64,000 bases of DNA from Zophobihabitans entericus (GTDB taxonomy: Bacteria > Pseudomonadota > Gammaproteobacteria > Enterobacterales > Orbaceae), in contig NZ_CP050253.1 of NCBI RefSeq assembly GCF_011745665.1, forward strand, positions 1,153,418 to 1,217,417. The letters are read 5' to 3'. Shown piece by piece: positions 1 through 8,209 of the stretch. Made by a program: the position numbers and the translations under genes. The notes under the pieces were generated by a model. That model searched no databases. It was given only the letters and a program-made list of their open reading frames with translations, and had not been told where the DNA came from. The number at the start of each line of letters is the position of its first letter. The stretch's first letter is position 1.

Positions 1-77
1 TGAAACCAAAAATCGGTGATACTTATTACTTAACTATTTATCCGGAAGGAATGTTCCTGCTGGATGAACCTGCTTAA
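1..77 (+). CDS. 3' end of an unidentified gene (last 24 residues)
   Basis: An open frame enters from the left edge, starts at base 3 in phase and stops with TAA at 75-77. The visible tail ends ..YPEGMFLLDEPA. A strong hairpin terminator follows 9 bases later, which supports a genuine gene end. Too little protein is visible to name a family, and no function is proposed. Confidence 0.55.
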   Translation, partial: KPKIGDTYYLTIYPEGMFLLDEPA

Positions 78-86
78 TTAATCTTT

Positions 87-117
87 CCCATGCAGCTTTG
101 GCTGCATGGGTGTTTTT
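87..117 (+). terminator. Rho-independent terminator
   Basis: Ten-base perfect stem CCCATGCAGC / GCTGCATGGG with a TTTG loop at 87-110, followed by TGTTTTT. It ends the gene entering from the left. Between it and the SRP RNA (118-239) I see only AT-rich sequence that should hold the ffs promoter; no convincing -35/-10 pair could be assigned. Confidence 0.9.
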
Positions 118-239
118 GATAGATAAGTTAATCTGTAAGTGCTTTACTTCATCGAGATTGTCAAAATGATTGCAATTTCTCACTTCATCACCGATAATAC
201 ACAACCTTAGCTTATCTTAATTGATTCGCTTTCCTCAAT

Positions 240-352
240 GGAGGCTCTATGGGTCCTCTTGCAACATTAGCTTGCGAACTCGGTCAGGTCCGGAAGGAAG
301 CAGCCGTAGTGGGTGTCATGTGTGCAGGATGTGGCTGATAGAGTTCTCCTCC
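240..352 (+). ncRNA. ffs: 4.5S signal recognition particle RNA
   Basis: This 113-nt RNA binds Ffh to form the bacterial SRP that targets nascent inner-membrane proteins. It carries the invariant apical domain with GGTCAGGTCCGGAAGGAAGC near 282-302, including the GGAA tetraloop and the asymmetric loops bound by the Ffh M domain. The ends GGAGG and CCTCC pair to close the rod. Length and layout match the 114-nt E. coli RNA. The 353-482 stretch downstream holds no gene or clear terminator that I can see. Confidence 0.96.
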
Positions 353-482
353 AATAAAAATATTCAATAAAATCAATAAGTTAAAAAAGCTCTTTTCAGA
401 GTTACTTTACCCAATAATTATTATTGAGACTGTTATTTAATCAATGATTAAAGTTCAACATACTATCTGCTGATTTTGGGAT

Positions 483-517
483 AAAAAATCCCCCAAAAGC
501 ACGATGCTTTTGAGGGC
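483..517 (-). terminator. Rho-independent terminator of the first sugar-acid cassette
   Basis: Read on the minus strand, a stem of about ten pairs (CCTCAAAAGCA against TGCTTTTGGGG, loop TCG) is followed by ATTTTTTA. It lies 35 bases past the stop of the minus-strand MFS gene. Confidence 0.85.
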
Positions 518-551
518 TGTTCAAACGGGAACAGAGGGAGAGAACACACGG

Positions 552-1862
552 TTATTGAATACGGAATTGTTCTACTTTTTTGTTTTGAATAAACAGTAGC
601 AGAGATATAATACCAAACGCGGCAAGAATACTGGCCAGAATAAAGGCTGACTGATAACCACCACCATATTGAATTAAAAAGCCTGTGATACCTGGTGATA
701 AAATCCCGGCAAGATTAGCCAGTAAATGCACAAAGCCACCAGCAGAACCAATTCGCGCTGATGGAACGATATATTGCAATAATGACCAGCATGCCTGCGG
801 TACCATATAACCAAACAGACAAGCAACTGTGATGAGTGTGACTGCTGATACGACACTTGATGCATAAGCTGTTGCCAGAACACAAATTGAAGCAACCGCC
901 AGACCAACAAAAATAACGATCTTTCTGGCCGTGACAAAGTTTTTTGTTAATTTATATAAAAAGTCGGTAATAATTCCACCACCCAAGAAGCCAACAGCCG
1001 CCCCCAGCCAAGGTAAAATTCCAACGATACTCATGCTTTTAATATCAAGATGCTGGTAATCAGTTAAGTAACTTGGCAGCCACGATAAAAAGAAGAACTG
1101 AATATAGTTAAAGCAAAAGAATGAAATCGCTACACCAAGTACAGGTAACGATAACACATAGTAAAAGATAGAATGTTTTGGTTCTGTTGTTTGTGACTGA
1201 TTATTAACAGCTTCAAGTGCTTTCTTCTCTGATGCTGCACTTGGCCGTTCGTTAACAATAAGATCAACTTCTTCTTTGCTTGTTCTGGAGCTATTTTCTG
1301 GTTTATCACGGAAGAAAATTAACCAAAAAGCCACCCAGATAAAGCCTAAAACTGCAATCACTACAAAAGAGATACGCCAGCCAAAATGCAGACCAACAAA
1401 GCCAACAATAGGTGCAGCCAGTGCTGCGCCCAGTGGCTGACCAGCATTTACAAACCCAACAGCACGCCCGACTTCTTTTTGCGGGAACCAGTTGGCGATA
1501 GATTTATTAGTGGTTGTACCCATCGGGCCTTCACCAATACCAAACAGCACACGAATGACTAACAGCTGGACAAAACCTGTCACTAAACCAGTAATACCAC
1601 AAAATAGTGACCAGATCCCGGCTGACCATGCATAGGTTTTACGCGGACCATATTTATCAGCACAATAACCACCAATAAAACAGAACAGACAGTAACCAAT
1701 AAAGAAGCTACTAAAAATCATCCCCATCTGGGCATCATTTAAGCCAAGATCATCTTTGACCAGTGGTGCCATAACAGATAAGGCTGCTCTGTCCAGATAG
1801 TTCAGCATTCCTGCAAAAAATAATAAAATAGCAACAACCCAACGATATCTATGTTTAAACAT
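552..1862 (-). CDS. MFS sugar-acid transporter (anion:cation symporter family, ExuT/GudP/DgoT-like)
   Basis: A 436-residue inner-membrane permease with about 12 hydrophobic segments. The N-terminus has NYLDRAALSVMAP and the loop 2-3 signature ADKYGPRK, as in the hexuronate, glucarate and galactonate symporters of the ACS family. The family takes up hexuronates or aldonates with protons; the substrate here is unknown. ATG 1862 is chosen over an upstream TTG because AAGGTG sits 6 bases before it. It lies 24 bases after the dehydratase gene on the same strand, so the two are probably co-transcribed. It is clearly paralogous to the transporter at 33888-35153. Confidence 0.88.
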   Translation of the reverse strand: MFKHRYRWVVAILLFFAGMLNYLDRAALSVMAPLVKDDLGLNDAQMGMIFSSFFIGYCLFCFIGGYCADKYGPRKTYAWSAGIWSLFCGITGLVTGFVQLLVIRVLFGIGEGPMGTTTNKSIANWFPQKEVGRAVGFVNAGQPLGAALAAPIVGFVGLHFGWRISFVVIAVLGFIWVAFWLIFFRDKPENSSRTSKEEVDLIVNERPSAASEKKALEAVNNQSQTTEPKHSIFYYVLSLPVLGVAISFFCFNYIQFFFLSWLPSYLTDYQHLDIKSMSIVGILPWLGAAVGFLGGGIITDFLYKLTKNFVTARKIVIFVGLAVASICVLATAYASSVVSAVTLITVACLFGYMVPQACWSLLQYIVPSARIGSAGGFVHLLANLAGILSPGITGFLIQYGGGYQSAFILASILAAFGIISLLLFIQNKKVEQFRIQ

Positions 1863-1886
1863 ATTTTTCACCTTCAATTTATTTAA

Positions 1887-3017
1887 TTATATTTCTAAAT
1901 TCACATAAGCAATTAAATGATTTTGTAAGACTTCAATATCAGGTTCAAAACCCAGCCCCGGTTTGTCAGGTAAATTAAATACCGGACCTATTTTCATCTC
2001 CGGGAATAGGTGTGTTGACCATTGAATATATGGCAGTTCTACTTTGACACTCTCATCAAGTAAAGAGATTAGATGCGCTGTTGCCAGTAAACCTGCACCA
2101 TAATAAAAACAGTGGGGAACGACTTTGATGTTATATTGTTTGGCCAGCTCAAAAGTTGCCAGCATAGCACTGATACCCCCAATTTTAGCTACGCTCGGTT
2201 GTAAGATATCAACGGACTGAGTCATTAAATGTGCTTCGATACCTTGTACACCATCGATATTTTCGCCAGCAGCAATCGGAATACCTTGCTCGCGAAGTTT
2301 GGCTAATTTTTTTAGGTCATTTGGTGGAAAGAGAGGTTCTTCCAGCCAGGTCAGATTTAGTGTTCTAAGTTGTGGTGCCAGGTTTTCTGTTTGCTCCAGA
2401 GTCCACGGGCAATTCACATCTACCATTAACTTACCATCTACAGGCAGTGCATCACGCGCGGCCTGAATATAAGGCACTTCAATTTCATGCAGTTTGATTT
2501 CAGTAAAGCCATCAGCTAAAGCGCGTTTAACGTGTTGCTCAACTTTATCTTCATAGCGAACTAAGCTGGCATAACCACCAATGACAGAACGATTACCACC
2601 TAAATATTGATAAAGAGGCTTGCCCGCTTGTTTAGCGAGTAAATCCCATAGCGCGATATCAATGCCAGATAGAGCATACATCACTGGCCCACCACAACCA
2701 AAAGCGTGAAAAGCATATTTTGCCTGATCCATTAATGTTACGAGTTCTTGTTTTGTGGTTGGAACTTGCTTGCCCATGAAAAAACGACCAACCGAATCTT
2801 TAAGAGCAGAAAAAGTGACAGGATTAATCAGGTGACCAAAGCTTTCACCCCAGCCAGTCAGACCTGTATCTGTAGTAAGTGTGACGAGTAATGATTCCAT
2901 TTTAGAGAGTTCTGGTGAGGCTGCGTTATAAACATCTCCTCCAGCTTGTTTGGAAACCTCTCGTCCTGTTTCAAAAGGCATTGCTAGTCGCATGATTTCT
3001 AGCTTTATAATTCTCAT
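1887..3017 (-). CDS. Mandelate racemase/enolase-superfamily sugar-acid dehydratase
   Basis: A 376-residue enzyme with the enolase-superfamily N-terminal cap and a C-terminal barrel. Visible barrel residues are K175-x-H177, metal ligands D200, E226 and E252, and general base H302; the spacing D-26-E-26-E-50-H equals that of mandelate racemase. Known members dehydrate aldonates or aldarates, or open sugar lactones. The adjacent sugar-acid permease supports such a role, but the substrate is not readable. The start is ATG 3017, with GGAG 6 bases upstream; longer starts run into the operator palindrome. The KxH in place of KxK separates it from its paralogue at 32745. Confidence 0.85.
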   Translation of the reverse strand: MRIIKLEIMRLAMPFETGREVSKQAGGDVYNAASPELSKMESLLVTLTTDTGLTGWGESFGHLINPVTFSALKDSVGRFFMGKQVPTTKQELVTLMDQAKYAFHAFGCGGPVMYALSGIDIALWDLLAKQAGKPLYQYLGGNRSVIGGYASLVRYEDKVEQHVKRALADGFTEIKLHEIEVPYIQAARDALPVDGKLMVDVNCPWTLEQTENLAPQLRTLNLTWLEEPLFPPNDLKKLAKLREQGIPIAAGENIDGVQGIEAHLMTQSVDILQPSVAKIGGISAMLATFELAKQYNIKVVPHCFYYGAGLLATAHLISLLDESVKVELPYIQWSTHLFPEMKIGPVFNLPDKPGLGFEPDIEVLQNHLIAYVNLEI

Positions 3018-3055
3018 TTTTACTCCAAAGTACTTAATTAAATTTATAATCAAAG

Positions 3056-3093
3056 AATAGATATACAACCAATATATTGGTTGTATATCTATT
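3056..3093. promoter_or_regulatory. 38-bp perfect palindrome, probable GntR operator
   Basis: Every base from 3056 to 3074 pairs with its mirror in 3075-3093, centred on AATATATT, with half-sites TATACAACC / GGTTGTATA. It lies in the divergent gap between the dehydratase and the GntR gene, 38 bases before the dehydratase start. Its TATACAA/TTGTATA core matches the smaller palindrome in the second cassette. FCD-type GntR proteins typically bind palindromes of this type, so this is the likely autoregulatory operator. Confidence 0.7.
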
Positions 3094-3257
3094 TAAGAGT
3101 AAAGAGAAGTTTTTTGATCAAAATCTTTGACGGTGATCATAAAAAATCGTTAAAACAGCAAATTTGCCGGAAGAAAAATAACGGAAGAAAGACAAAGCGT
3201 TAAAATTTGATACAATGATTTCTCTTTTATTTTTCAGATAGTGATTACAACAGCATT

Positions 3258-3911
3258 ATGCCAATGACTAAATCAAATCAAGCCTATGAATTACTGGAAG
3301 AAATGATTACATTTCAGGATCTGGCTCCGGGAAGTATGGTTTCTGAATCGATACTTGTTGAATTAACCGGAATGGGACGCAGCCCTGTGCGTGAAGCTTT
3401 GCAGCGTCTGGCGAATGATAAGATGATTGAAATCTATCCCTCTAAGGGCATTTTAATTAAACCTATTTCTGTAGAAACTCAGTTAAAACTTTTAGAAGTC
3501 AGACGCTTTATTGGCGAATATACAAATAGAATGGCTGCGTGTCGCGCGACGATGGAACATAGAAAAGAGATGCTGCAAATTATTGATGAACTAAACAAAA
3601 TTGAGCAAATGGATCAGCTCAAGATGTTGTTTAAACTTTTAAAGCGCATTCATCAGTTAACCATTTTAGCTGCACAAAATGAGTATTTAGATCTGGTTTT
3701 ATCACCTTTACAAGGTCTTGCGCGAAGGTTCTGGCTAGCGCATTTAGATAACCGGGCAGAGGAATTAAAAAAAGTTGCTCATCTGTATGCTGTTAAGTTA
3801 CACGCTATTTCTTGTAGTGATGAGAATGCAGCGGGGGCAGCATCATTAAATATTAATAACTATTTTACTGAATATACTTATAAAACCTTATCCGGTATTG
3901 TTAAATTATAG
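3258..3911 (+). CDS. GntR/FadR-family (FCD) transcriptional regulator
   Basis: A 217-residue regulator. Residues about 8-70 form a winged helix with the GntR signature GRSPVREALQRLAND. The rest is an all-helical FCD ligand domain, with the metal-binding histidines only partly recognisable. It is divergent from the dehydratase-transporter pair, so it probably controls them in response to the sugar acid or a product. ATG 3258 is used; ATG 3264 is equally possible because neither has a clear ribosome binding site. The FCD domain is short and the C-terminus lacks the usual conserved histidine near its end, so ligand mode is uncertain. Confidence 0.85.
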   Translation: MPMTKSNQAYELLEEMITFQDLAPGSMVSESILVELTGMGRSPVREALQRLANDKMIEIYPSKGILIKPISVETQLKLLEVRRFIGEYTNRMAACRATMEHRKEMLQIIDELNKIEQMDQLKMLFKLLKRIHQLTILAAQNEYLDLVLSPLQGLARRFWLAHLDNRAEELKKVAHLYAVKLHAISCSDENAAGAASLNINNYFTEYTYKTLSGIVKL

Positions 3912-3965
3912 TGAACTGAATAAGGGGCAAAATGCCATCATTACACTCTTTATCAAAGAGTAAAA

Positions 3966-4014
3966 ATAAAAAAAAGCCGGCTTAAATATTAATTTAGGCC
4001 GGCTTTAAATTTTT
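3966..4014. terminator. Bidirectional terminator
   Basis: Stem AAAGCCGGC / GCCGGCTTT, extended by an AT-rich upper stem, lies at 3973-4005. An A-run precedes it and TAAATTTTT follows, so it can end both the GntR gene (+) and the shikimate dehydrogenase homologue (-). Confidence 0.88.
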
Positions 4015-4022
4015 CAGATTAA

Positions 4023-4853
4023 CTATTTAGATAGCGCATCAATAACGGCCTGAACGGCGTCTTTAGATAAGTTTTTACCTGTCCACGCTTTGAACTGTGC
4101 ATCAGCTTGTCCGATGAACATTTCACGACCAGAGATAGATTCCCAGCCAGCTTCTTCCGCATATTTGCGAAATAGTGTGACATAAGGCGTATAAACGATA
4201 TCATAAGCGATACCTTTTTTACCTTTAAACCATTCAGCTTTATATGGGCTTTCGTCTTCGTATTTACCTTTCATCCCAAGTGGCGAAGCATTAACGATGA
4301 TTTGTGCATCAACAGTATCACGTTTATCCCAAGAGATAGTTTTTAAGTTAAAATCTTTAGCTAATTTAGCTGGCAGATCTTCAACAATATCAGTGACTGT
4401 AATGTCTGTATAACCAAGATCTTGTAATCCAACCACTGCAGCACGCGCAGCACCACCAGCACCAAGGATTAGAATCTTTTTATAAGCCGGATTTGGCTTA
4501 TTTGCCTGAAGTGGTGCCATAAATCCGATAATATCGGTATTGTCGCCACAAAGTTTGTCACCTTCCCAATAAATCAGATTAGCTGCACCAATTTTTTTTA
4601 CACGATCTGTAACTTTATCTAAGTAAGGAAGAATCGTTTGTTTATGAGGAATCGTTACACTACAACCTCTGATGTTTAGTAAGCGGATAGCTTCCATAAA
4701 CGTCGCAATTTTTTCAGGCGGAGTAGGGAAAGAATAATAAGCAGCATTAATGCCGTTATCTTTGAAAGATGTGTTGTGAATTAACGGACTCATACTTTGT
4801 CCGAGTGGGTAACCAAGAATACCATAGATATTTGGTACTGAGATCTGACTCAT
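4023..4853 (-). CDS. Shikimate/quinate dehydrogenase family protein
   Basis: A 276-residue AroE/YdiB-family NAD(P) oxidoreductase interconverting shikimate and 3-dehydroshikimate (or quinate). N-terminal substrate motifs are GQSMSPLIHN and VTIPHKQ, with the catalytic lysine, followed by GDNTDIIGF with the paired aspartate. The dinucleotide loop is GAGGAARA. The C-terminus has the usual GREMFIGQADAQF. AAGGGG before ATG 4853 is a good Shine-Dalgarno. Its neighbours (a divergent Gfo/Idh oxidoreductase and two YdiN-like transporters) favour a catabolic or YdiB-like role rather than the housekeeping AroE, but sequence alone cannot separate them. Confidence 0.85.
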   Translation of the reverse strand: MSQISVPNIYGILGYPLGQSMSPLIHNTSFKDNGINAAYYSFPTPPEKIATFMEAIRLLNIRGCSVTIPHKQTILPYLDKVTDRVKKIGAANLIYWEGDKLCGDNTDIIGFMAPLQANKPNPAYKKILILGAGGAARAAVVGLQDLGYTDITVTDIVEDLPAKLAKDFNLKTISWDKRDTVDAQIIVNASPLGMKGKYEDESPYKAEWFKGKKGIAYDIVYTPYVTLFRKYAEEAGWESISGREMFIGQADAQFKAWTGKNLSKDAVQAVIDALSK

Positions 4854-5178
4854 GAAAATCCCCTTAAAGATAAATTACAAATAAAATTTTTGACGAGATA
4901 CACGCCATTAAATCATAAAATGAAGACATCTCTAATATACGAGCAAACAAATTACAATTAAATAGAAATATTATCAACATGTTAAATATATGATGAATTT
5001 CACATAAATAAAAAAAATCCTGTTCTATTAATTGTTTCGATATTGTCTCAGAAAAAATATCGCAGTATAAACCTGAGAGGCGTTTTAATTTTTATAACTT
5101 ATTAATATTTCATAATTTTATTCTAGAATCGGAATTTTCAGATTTTTAAACTATGGCTAAAATACTGGGAGCTTATAA
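4854..5178. promoter_or_regulatory. Divergent intergenic region, shikimate dehydrogenase / oxidoreductase
   Basis: A 325-bp AT-rich gap between two divergent starts, so promoters for both must lie here. The only distinct structure I see is a spaced inverted repeat, TCTCAG at about 5045-5050 and CTGAGA at about 5073-5078, a possible operator. No regulator gene adjoins it. Confidence 0.35.
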
Positions 5179-6237
5179 ATGGCAAATACAAGAATTGTGG
5201 TCGTTGGAGCTGGTTTGATCGGTAAAAGACATATTGAAGCGGTGAATAAAGCTGAAGGTGTTGAAATGTCAGCTATCATCGAGCCAATGCCTTCAGGTAA
5301 AGAAGTAGCAGGAAAAGAAGGATTACCTCTGTTTCAAAATTTAACTGATTTATTAAAAGCTAAGCAACCGGTTGATGCGGTGATTTTAGCCACACCAAAT
5401 GCTTTACATGTTCCTGGTGGTCTGGAGTGTATTGAAGCAGGATTGCCGGTATTAGTTGAAAAGCCACTAGCGGAAAGTGTGGAAGCGGGCAGAAAGCTGG
5501 TTGAAGCGGGAGAGAAAGCGGGTATCCCGGTCTTAACCGGCCATCATCGTCGTTATAATCCACTGATTGCCAGAGCGCGTAAAATTGTCAAAGAAGATCA
5601 GCGCTTAGGTAAGCTAACCATTGTTAATGGGATGTGCTGGTTTTTAAAAGGTGATGACTATTTTGATGTCGCATGGCGTAAACAAAAAGGTGGAGGTCCT
5701 ATTTTAATTAATCTGGTACATGTTATTGATGACTTAAGAAATATTGCCGGTGATATTGAAAGCGTGCAGGCGATTTCATCTAATGGTACAAGAAATCATG
5801 AAGTTGAGGATACTGCAGCCATTTTAATTCGTTTTACAAATGGTGCACTTGGTACCTTGAGTATTTCAGATTGTGCAGCTGCACCATGGAGCTGGGAACT
5901 AACAGCTAATGAGAATCCTGCCTATCCTTATACTGATCAATCTTGTTATTTGTTTGCTGGTACTCATGGCTCACTGGCGGTACCAAATAATCAGTTGTGG
6001 CGCTACGCAGATGATAAACGAGGCTGGTGGCAGACAATATATCAGGAAAAGCAAAACCATCCTGTTTCAGAAGATATTGACCCACTTATTGTGCAGGCTG
6101 CTCATTTAGGAGCTGTTGTACGCGGTGAAGCAGAGCCAATTATGACTGGCAGAGAGGGGTTACGATCTTTAGAAGCGACTTTTGCAGTGAAAGAGTCAGC
6201 TGAAAATGGCGGTAAGATTATTCATTTAAAAAATTAA
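5179..6237 (+). CDS. Gfo/Idh/MocA-family NAD(P)-dependent oxidoreductase
   Basis: A 352-residue enzyme. Residues 1-120 form a Rossmann fold with VVGAGLIGKRH for the dinucleotide and the family signature VEKPLAES containing the catalytic lysine. The C-terminal alpha/beta domain has GGGPILINLVHVIDDLR, where the family places its Asp-His pair. The family oxidises or reduces polyol or sugar hydroxyls (myo-inositol, sugar acids and others). GGGAG precedes ATG 5179 by 8 bases. The divergent shikimate dehydrogenase homologue suggests a cyclitol-type substrate such as quinate or shikimate; this is inference from context only. Confidence 0.82.
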   Translation: MANTRIVVVGAGLIGKRHIEAVNKAEGVEMSAIIEPMPSGKEVAGKEGLPLFQNLTDLLKAKQPVDAVILATPNALHVPGGLECIEAGLPVLVEKPLAESVEAGRKLVEAGEKAGIPVLTGHHRRYNPLIARARKIVKEDQRLGKLTIVNGMCWFLKGDDYFDVAWRKQKGGGPILINLVHVIDDLRNIAGDIESVQAISSNGTRNHEVEDTAAILIRFTNGALGTLSISDCAAAPWSWELTANENPAYPYTDQSCYLFAGTHGSLAVPNNQLWRYADDKRGWWQTIYQEKQNHPVSEDIDPLIVQAAHLGAVVRGEAEPIMTGREGLRSLEATFAVKESAENGGKIIHLKN

Positions 6238-6260
6238 TCCATTAATTGACTGATAAAATG

Positions 6261-6295
6261 AACTTCTCTGATATGAATAATCAATCAGAGAAGTT
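6261..6295 (+). terminator. Hairpin terminator after the oxidoreductase
   Basis: Perfect 12-bp stem AACTTCTCTGAT / ATCAGAGAAGTT followed by TATAT. The weak T-run makes termination less certain. The remaining gap to 6551 is AT-rich with no gene that I can see. Confidence 0.6.
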
Positions 6296-6551
6296 TATAT
6301 GTATCCAGATTATCTCAGAAAATAATCTACCTTTATCTTGATAGAGTTCTTCTATTTGAATTATACCTCAGCCTTAGTCATTTCCTACTAAACCGATATA
6401 GCTATCCAATTTATTATTTTGTATAATTCAGAGAAATAAATAAAACTATTGATTTTGAGCATAAAAACCTTATATAAATAAGTAATTGGCGTCTTTTATA
6501 TTTAAAAATCAAATAATAATAAAATAAGTAGTAATTGGGATAAAACTGAAA

Positions 6552-7880
6552 ATGTTAAGAAGAAATGTAAAGCTAAGCTTGCTATTGACTACTCTTGTCT
6601 CCGGATCGGCAATTGCACTATTGTCAGCATCCACAGTACAAACTATCAAAGGCGAGGCTCCGGTAATCAGTTTGGATAGCGGAGCATCGAAGATAGCCAC
6701 TTTGAATGAAGTGATCACTGTAAAATTACCAAATGGTACAATTGTAACGCCAGCTGAATCTGCAACGACAATCTTTACATCAATCGCTCCTTTTAATCAG
6801 TTTATAACTGCAGTAGAAGCAAATAATACATATCAGTATCTGCCAGAAAGTTATTTTTATGATATTAATGGTGATACTCCCAAAGCGAGTTTGCCTGTCA
6901 ATGGTAGAGTAAGGGCTACATGGACTAATGTTACAGGGGCTGTGGTGACAAATTTAGCTGCTAATTTAGATCCTTGTGATGCTCCTTATAAACTCACTTT
7001 GAATGCAACAGCAACAACAGTATCATCTCAGTATGGTGATCCACTATCGACATTATATCCGGGAGTCTCGACTGTTTATACTATTGATACTGATCCCAGT
7101 TTAGCTCGGGTATGTTATTTAAGACCAGGTAGTATGGGTAAAAATCAGGACTGGGTTGGTTTTGTTAATGATACAACCAATGGTCCGTGGAACTCTACTG
7201 CTTACACTGCCATAGATCCAAATGGCGGTGGCGGTTACTCCAGCGATTTCGTGCCAGGTAAAGGCTTTATACCAACACCTACGGCGTCTTCTCCTGCTGG
7301 TGCTAAGTTCCCAACGACAGGATTTTCTAAGGCAACTTTCCAGTTGATTATGAGTGGCGGGCAAGCTAAGTATACTTATTCTGTTTCTGCAAGTCCTGCA
7401 GGGTCTGTGACCATTGATGCAACGGGACTCGTGACACTTGTCTCTAAACCGTCAGGTACTGTGACGTTATCAGCTACTCCTATAGCCGGTGGCCCAACAA
7501 TTAATTATCCGTTTAATATTGGTTTATGGGCAACTGTGCAACCAGCTTTCGGTTTATATGCAGTTACTGCAGCTCAGTGTACGACCAGACCCTTAACTCG
7601 TGCTGAATATACTAACTCTCCGCGTAAAAATGTTGTACAACCACCAAACTGGTATCCAACGAATAACTATTTCTCTCGTGTGATTGATGGTTCACTGGGT
7701 GGTGAATGGGGGAGTTTACCACTTTATACTGATTCCGGCTGGGTTGGGGGGGCTATGTATTATTGGACGAGTGATTCAGCCGATGGTTCTACCGCTAACT
7801 ATATTTTAAATGTGGTTAAAGGTCAGATTGGAAAGGGTCAGACTGGTTCATTAAGTGCTTATGTTGCCTGTTTAGGTTAA
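6552..7880 (+). CDS. Secreted adhesin-like protein with bacterial Ig-like and lectin-like C-terminal regions
   Basis: A 442-residue exported protein of unknown function. Residues 1-30 look like a signal peptide (basic start, then LLLTTLVSGSAIALLSAS). About residues 275-325 resemble a Big_2-type Ig-like strand pattern (SVSASPAGSVTIDATGLVTL). The last 110 residues, with two cysteines, EWGSLPLYTDSGW and MYYWTSDS, resemble the C-terminal lectin-like domain of invasin/intimin-type proteins. No beta-barrel or anchoring domain is present, so its surface attachment is unclear. It stands alone between metabolic genes, with its own terminator and only a weak GGGA upstream of ATG 6552. Confidence 0.6.
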   Translation: MLRRNVKLSLLLTTLVSGSAIALLSASTVQTIKGEAPVISLDSGASKIATLNEVITVKLPNGTIVTPAESATTIFTSIAPFNQFITAVEANNTYQYLPESYFYDINGDTPKASLPVNGRVRATWTNVTGAVVTNLAANLDPCDAPYKLTLNATATTVSSQYGDPLSTLYPGVSTVYTIDTDPSLARVCYLRPGSMGKNQDWVGFVNDTTNGPWNSTAYTAIDPNGGGGYSSDFVPGKGFIPTPTASSPAGAKFPTTGFSKATFQLIMSGGQAKYTYSVSASPAGSVTIDATGLVTLVSKPSGTVTLSATPIAGGPTINYPFNIGLWATVQPAFGLYAVTAAQCTTRPLTRAEYTNSPRKNVVQPPNWYPTNNYFSRVIDGSLGGEWGSLPLYTDSGWVGGAMYYWTSDSADGSTANYILNVVKGQIGKGQTGSLSAYVACLG

Positions 7881-7965
7881 TTTTTATATTAAATAAAATC
7901 AATATATTATATTGTTTTAATGTTTCTGATTTTAACTGATTTACTTACTTGTTTTATATCTGCTT

Positions 7966-8002
7966 AAGGCGCTCAATGATCGAGCGCCTTTCTGTTTCTT
8001 TT
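7966..8002 (+). terminator. Rho-independent terminator
   Basis: Stem AAGGCGCTC / GAGCGCCTT with a 7-base loop at 7966-7990, followed by a T-rich tail. It ends the adhesin-like gene. The 8003-8209 stretch holds the promoter region of the next gene; no defined sites were recognised. Confidence 0.9.
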
Positions 8003-8209
8003 TCTACAATTTCTATTTTTAAAATATTAAGTTAACGTCAGAGATAGGCATATTCTCTATTTTTTGTGAGTAAAATTTGTGAACTATGCGTGGTTTTAAC
8101 CATAAAAATTAATTTGTTCCTTTGAGAATCAAATCGATAGCAGTATATTGTTACCAATTTAGTTTTAATATTTTAATAAGTTAAGTTTTAGTTTAAGGAA
8201 ATTGAGAGT

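Noticed and set aside
3056-3093. The 38-bp palindrome as an attachment site or transposon end
   Set aside because: No integrase, flanking duplication or second copy is present, and its place between a GntR gene and its target explains it better.
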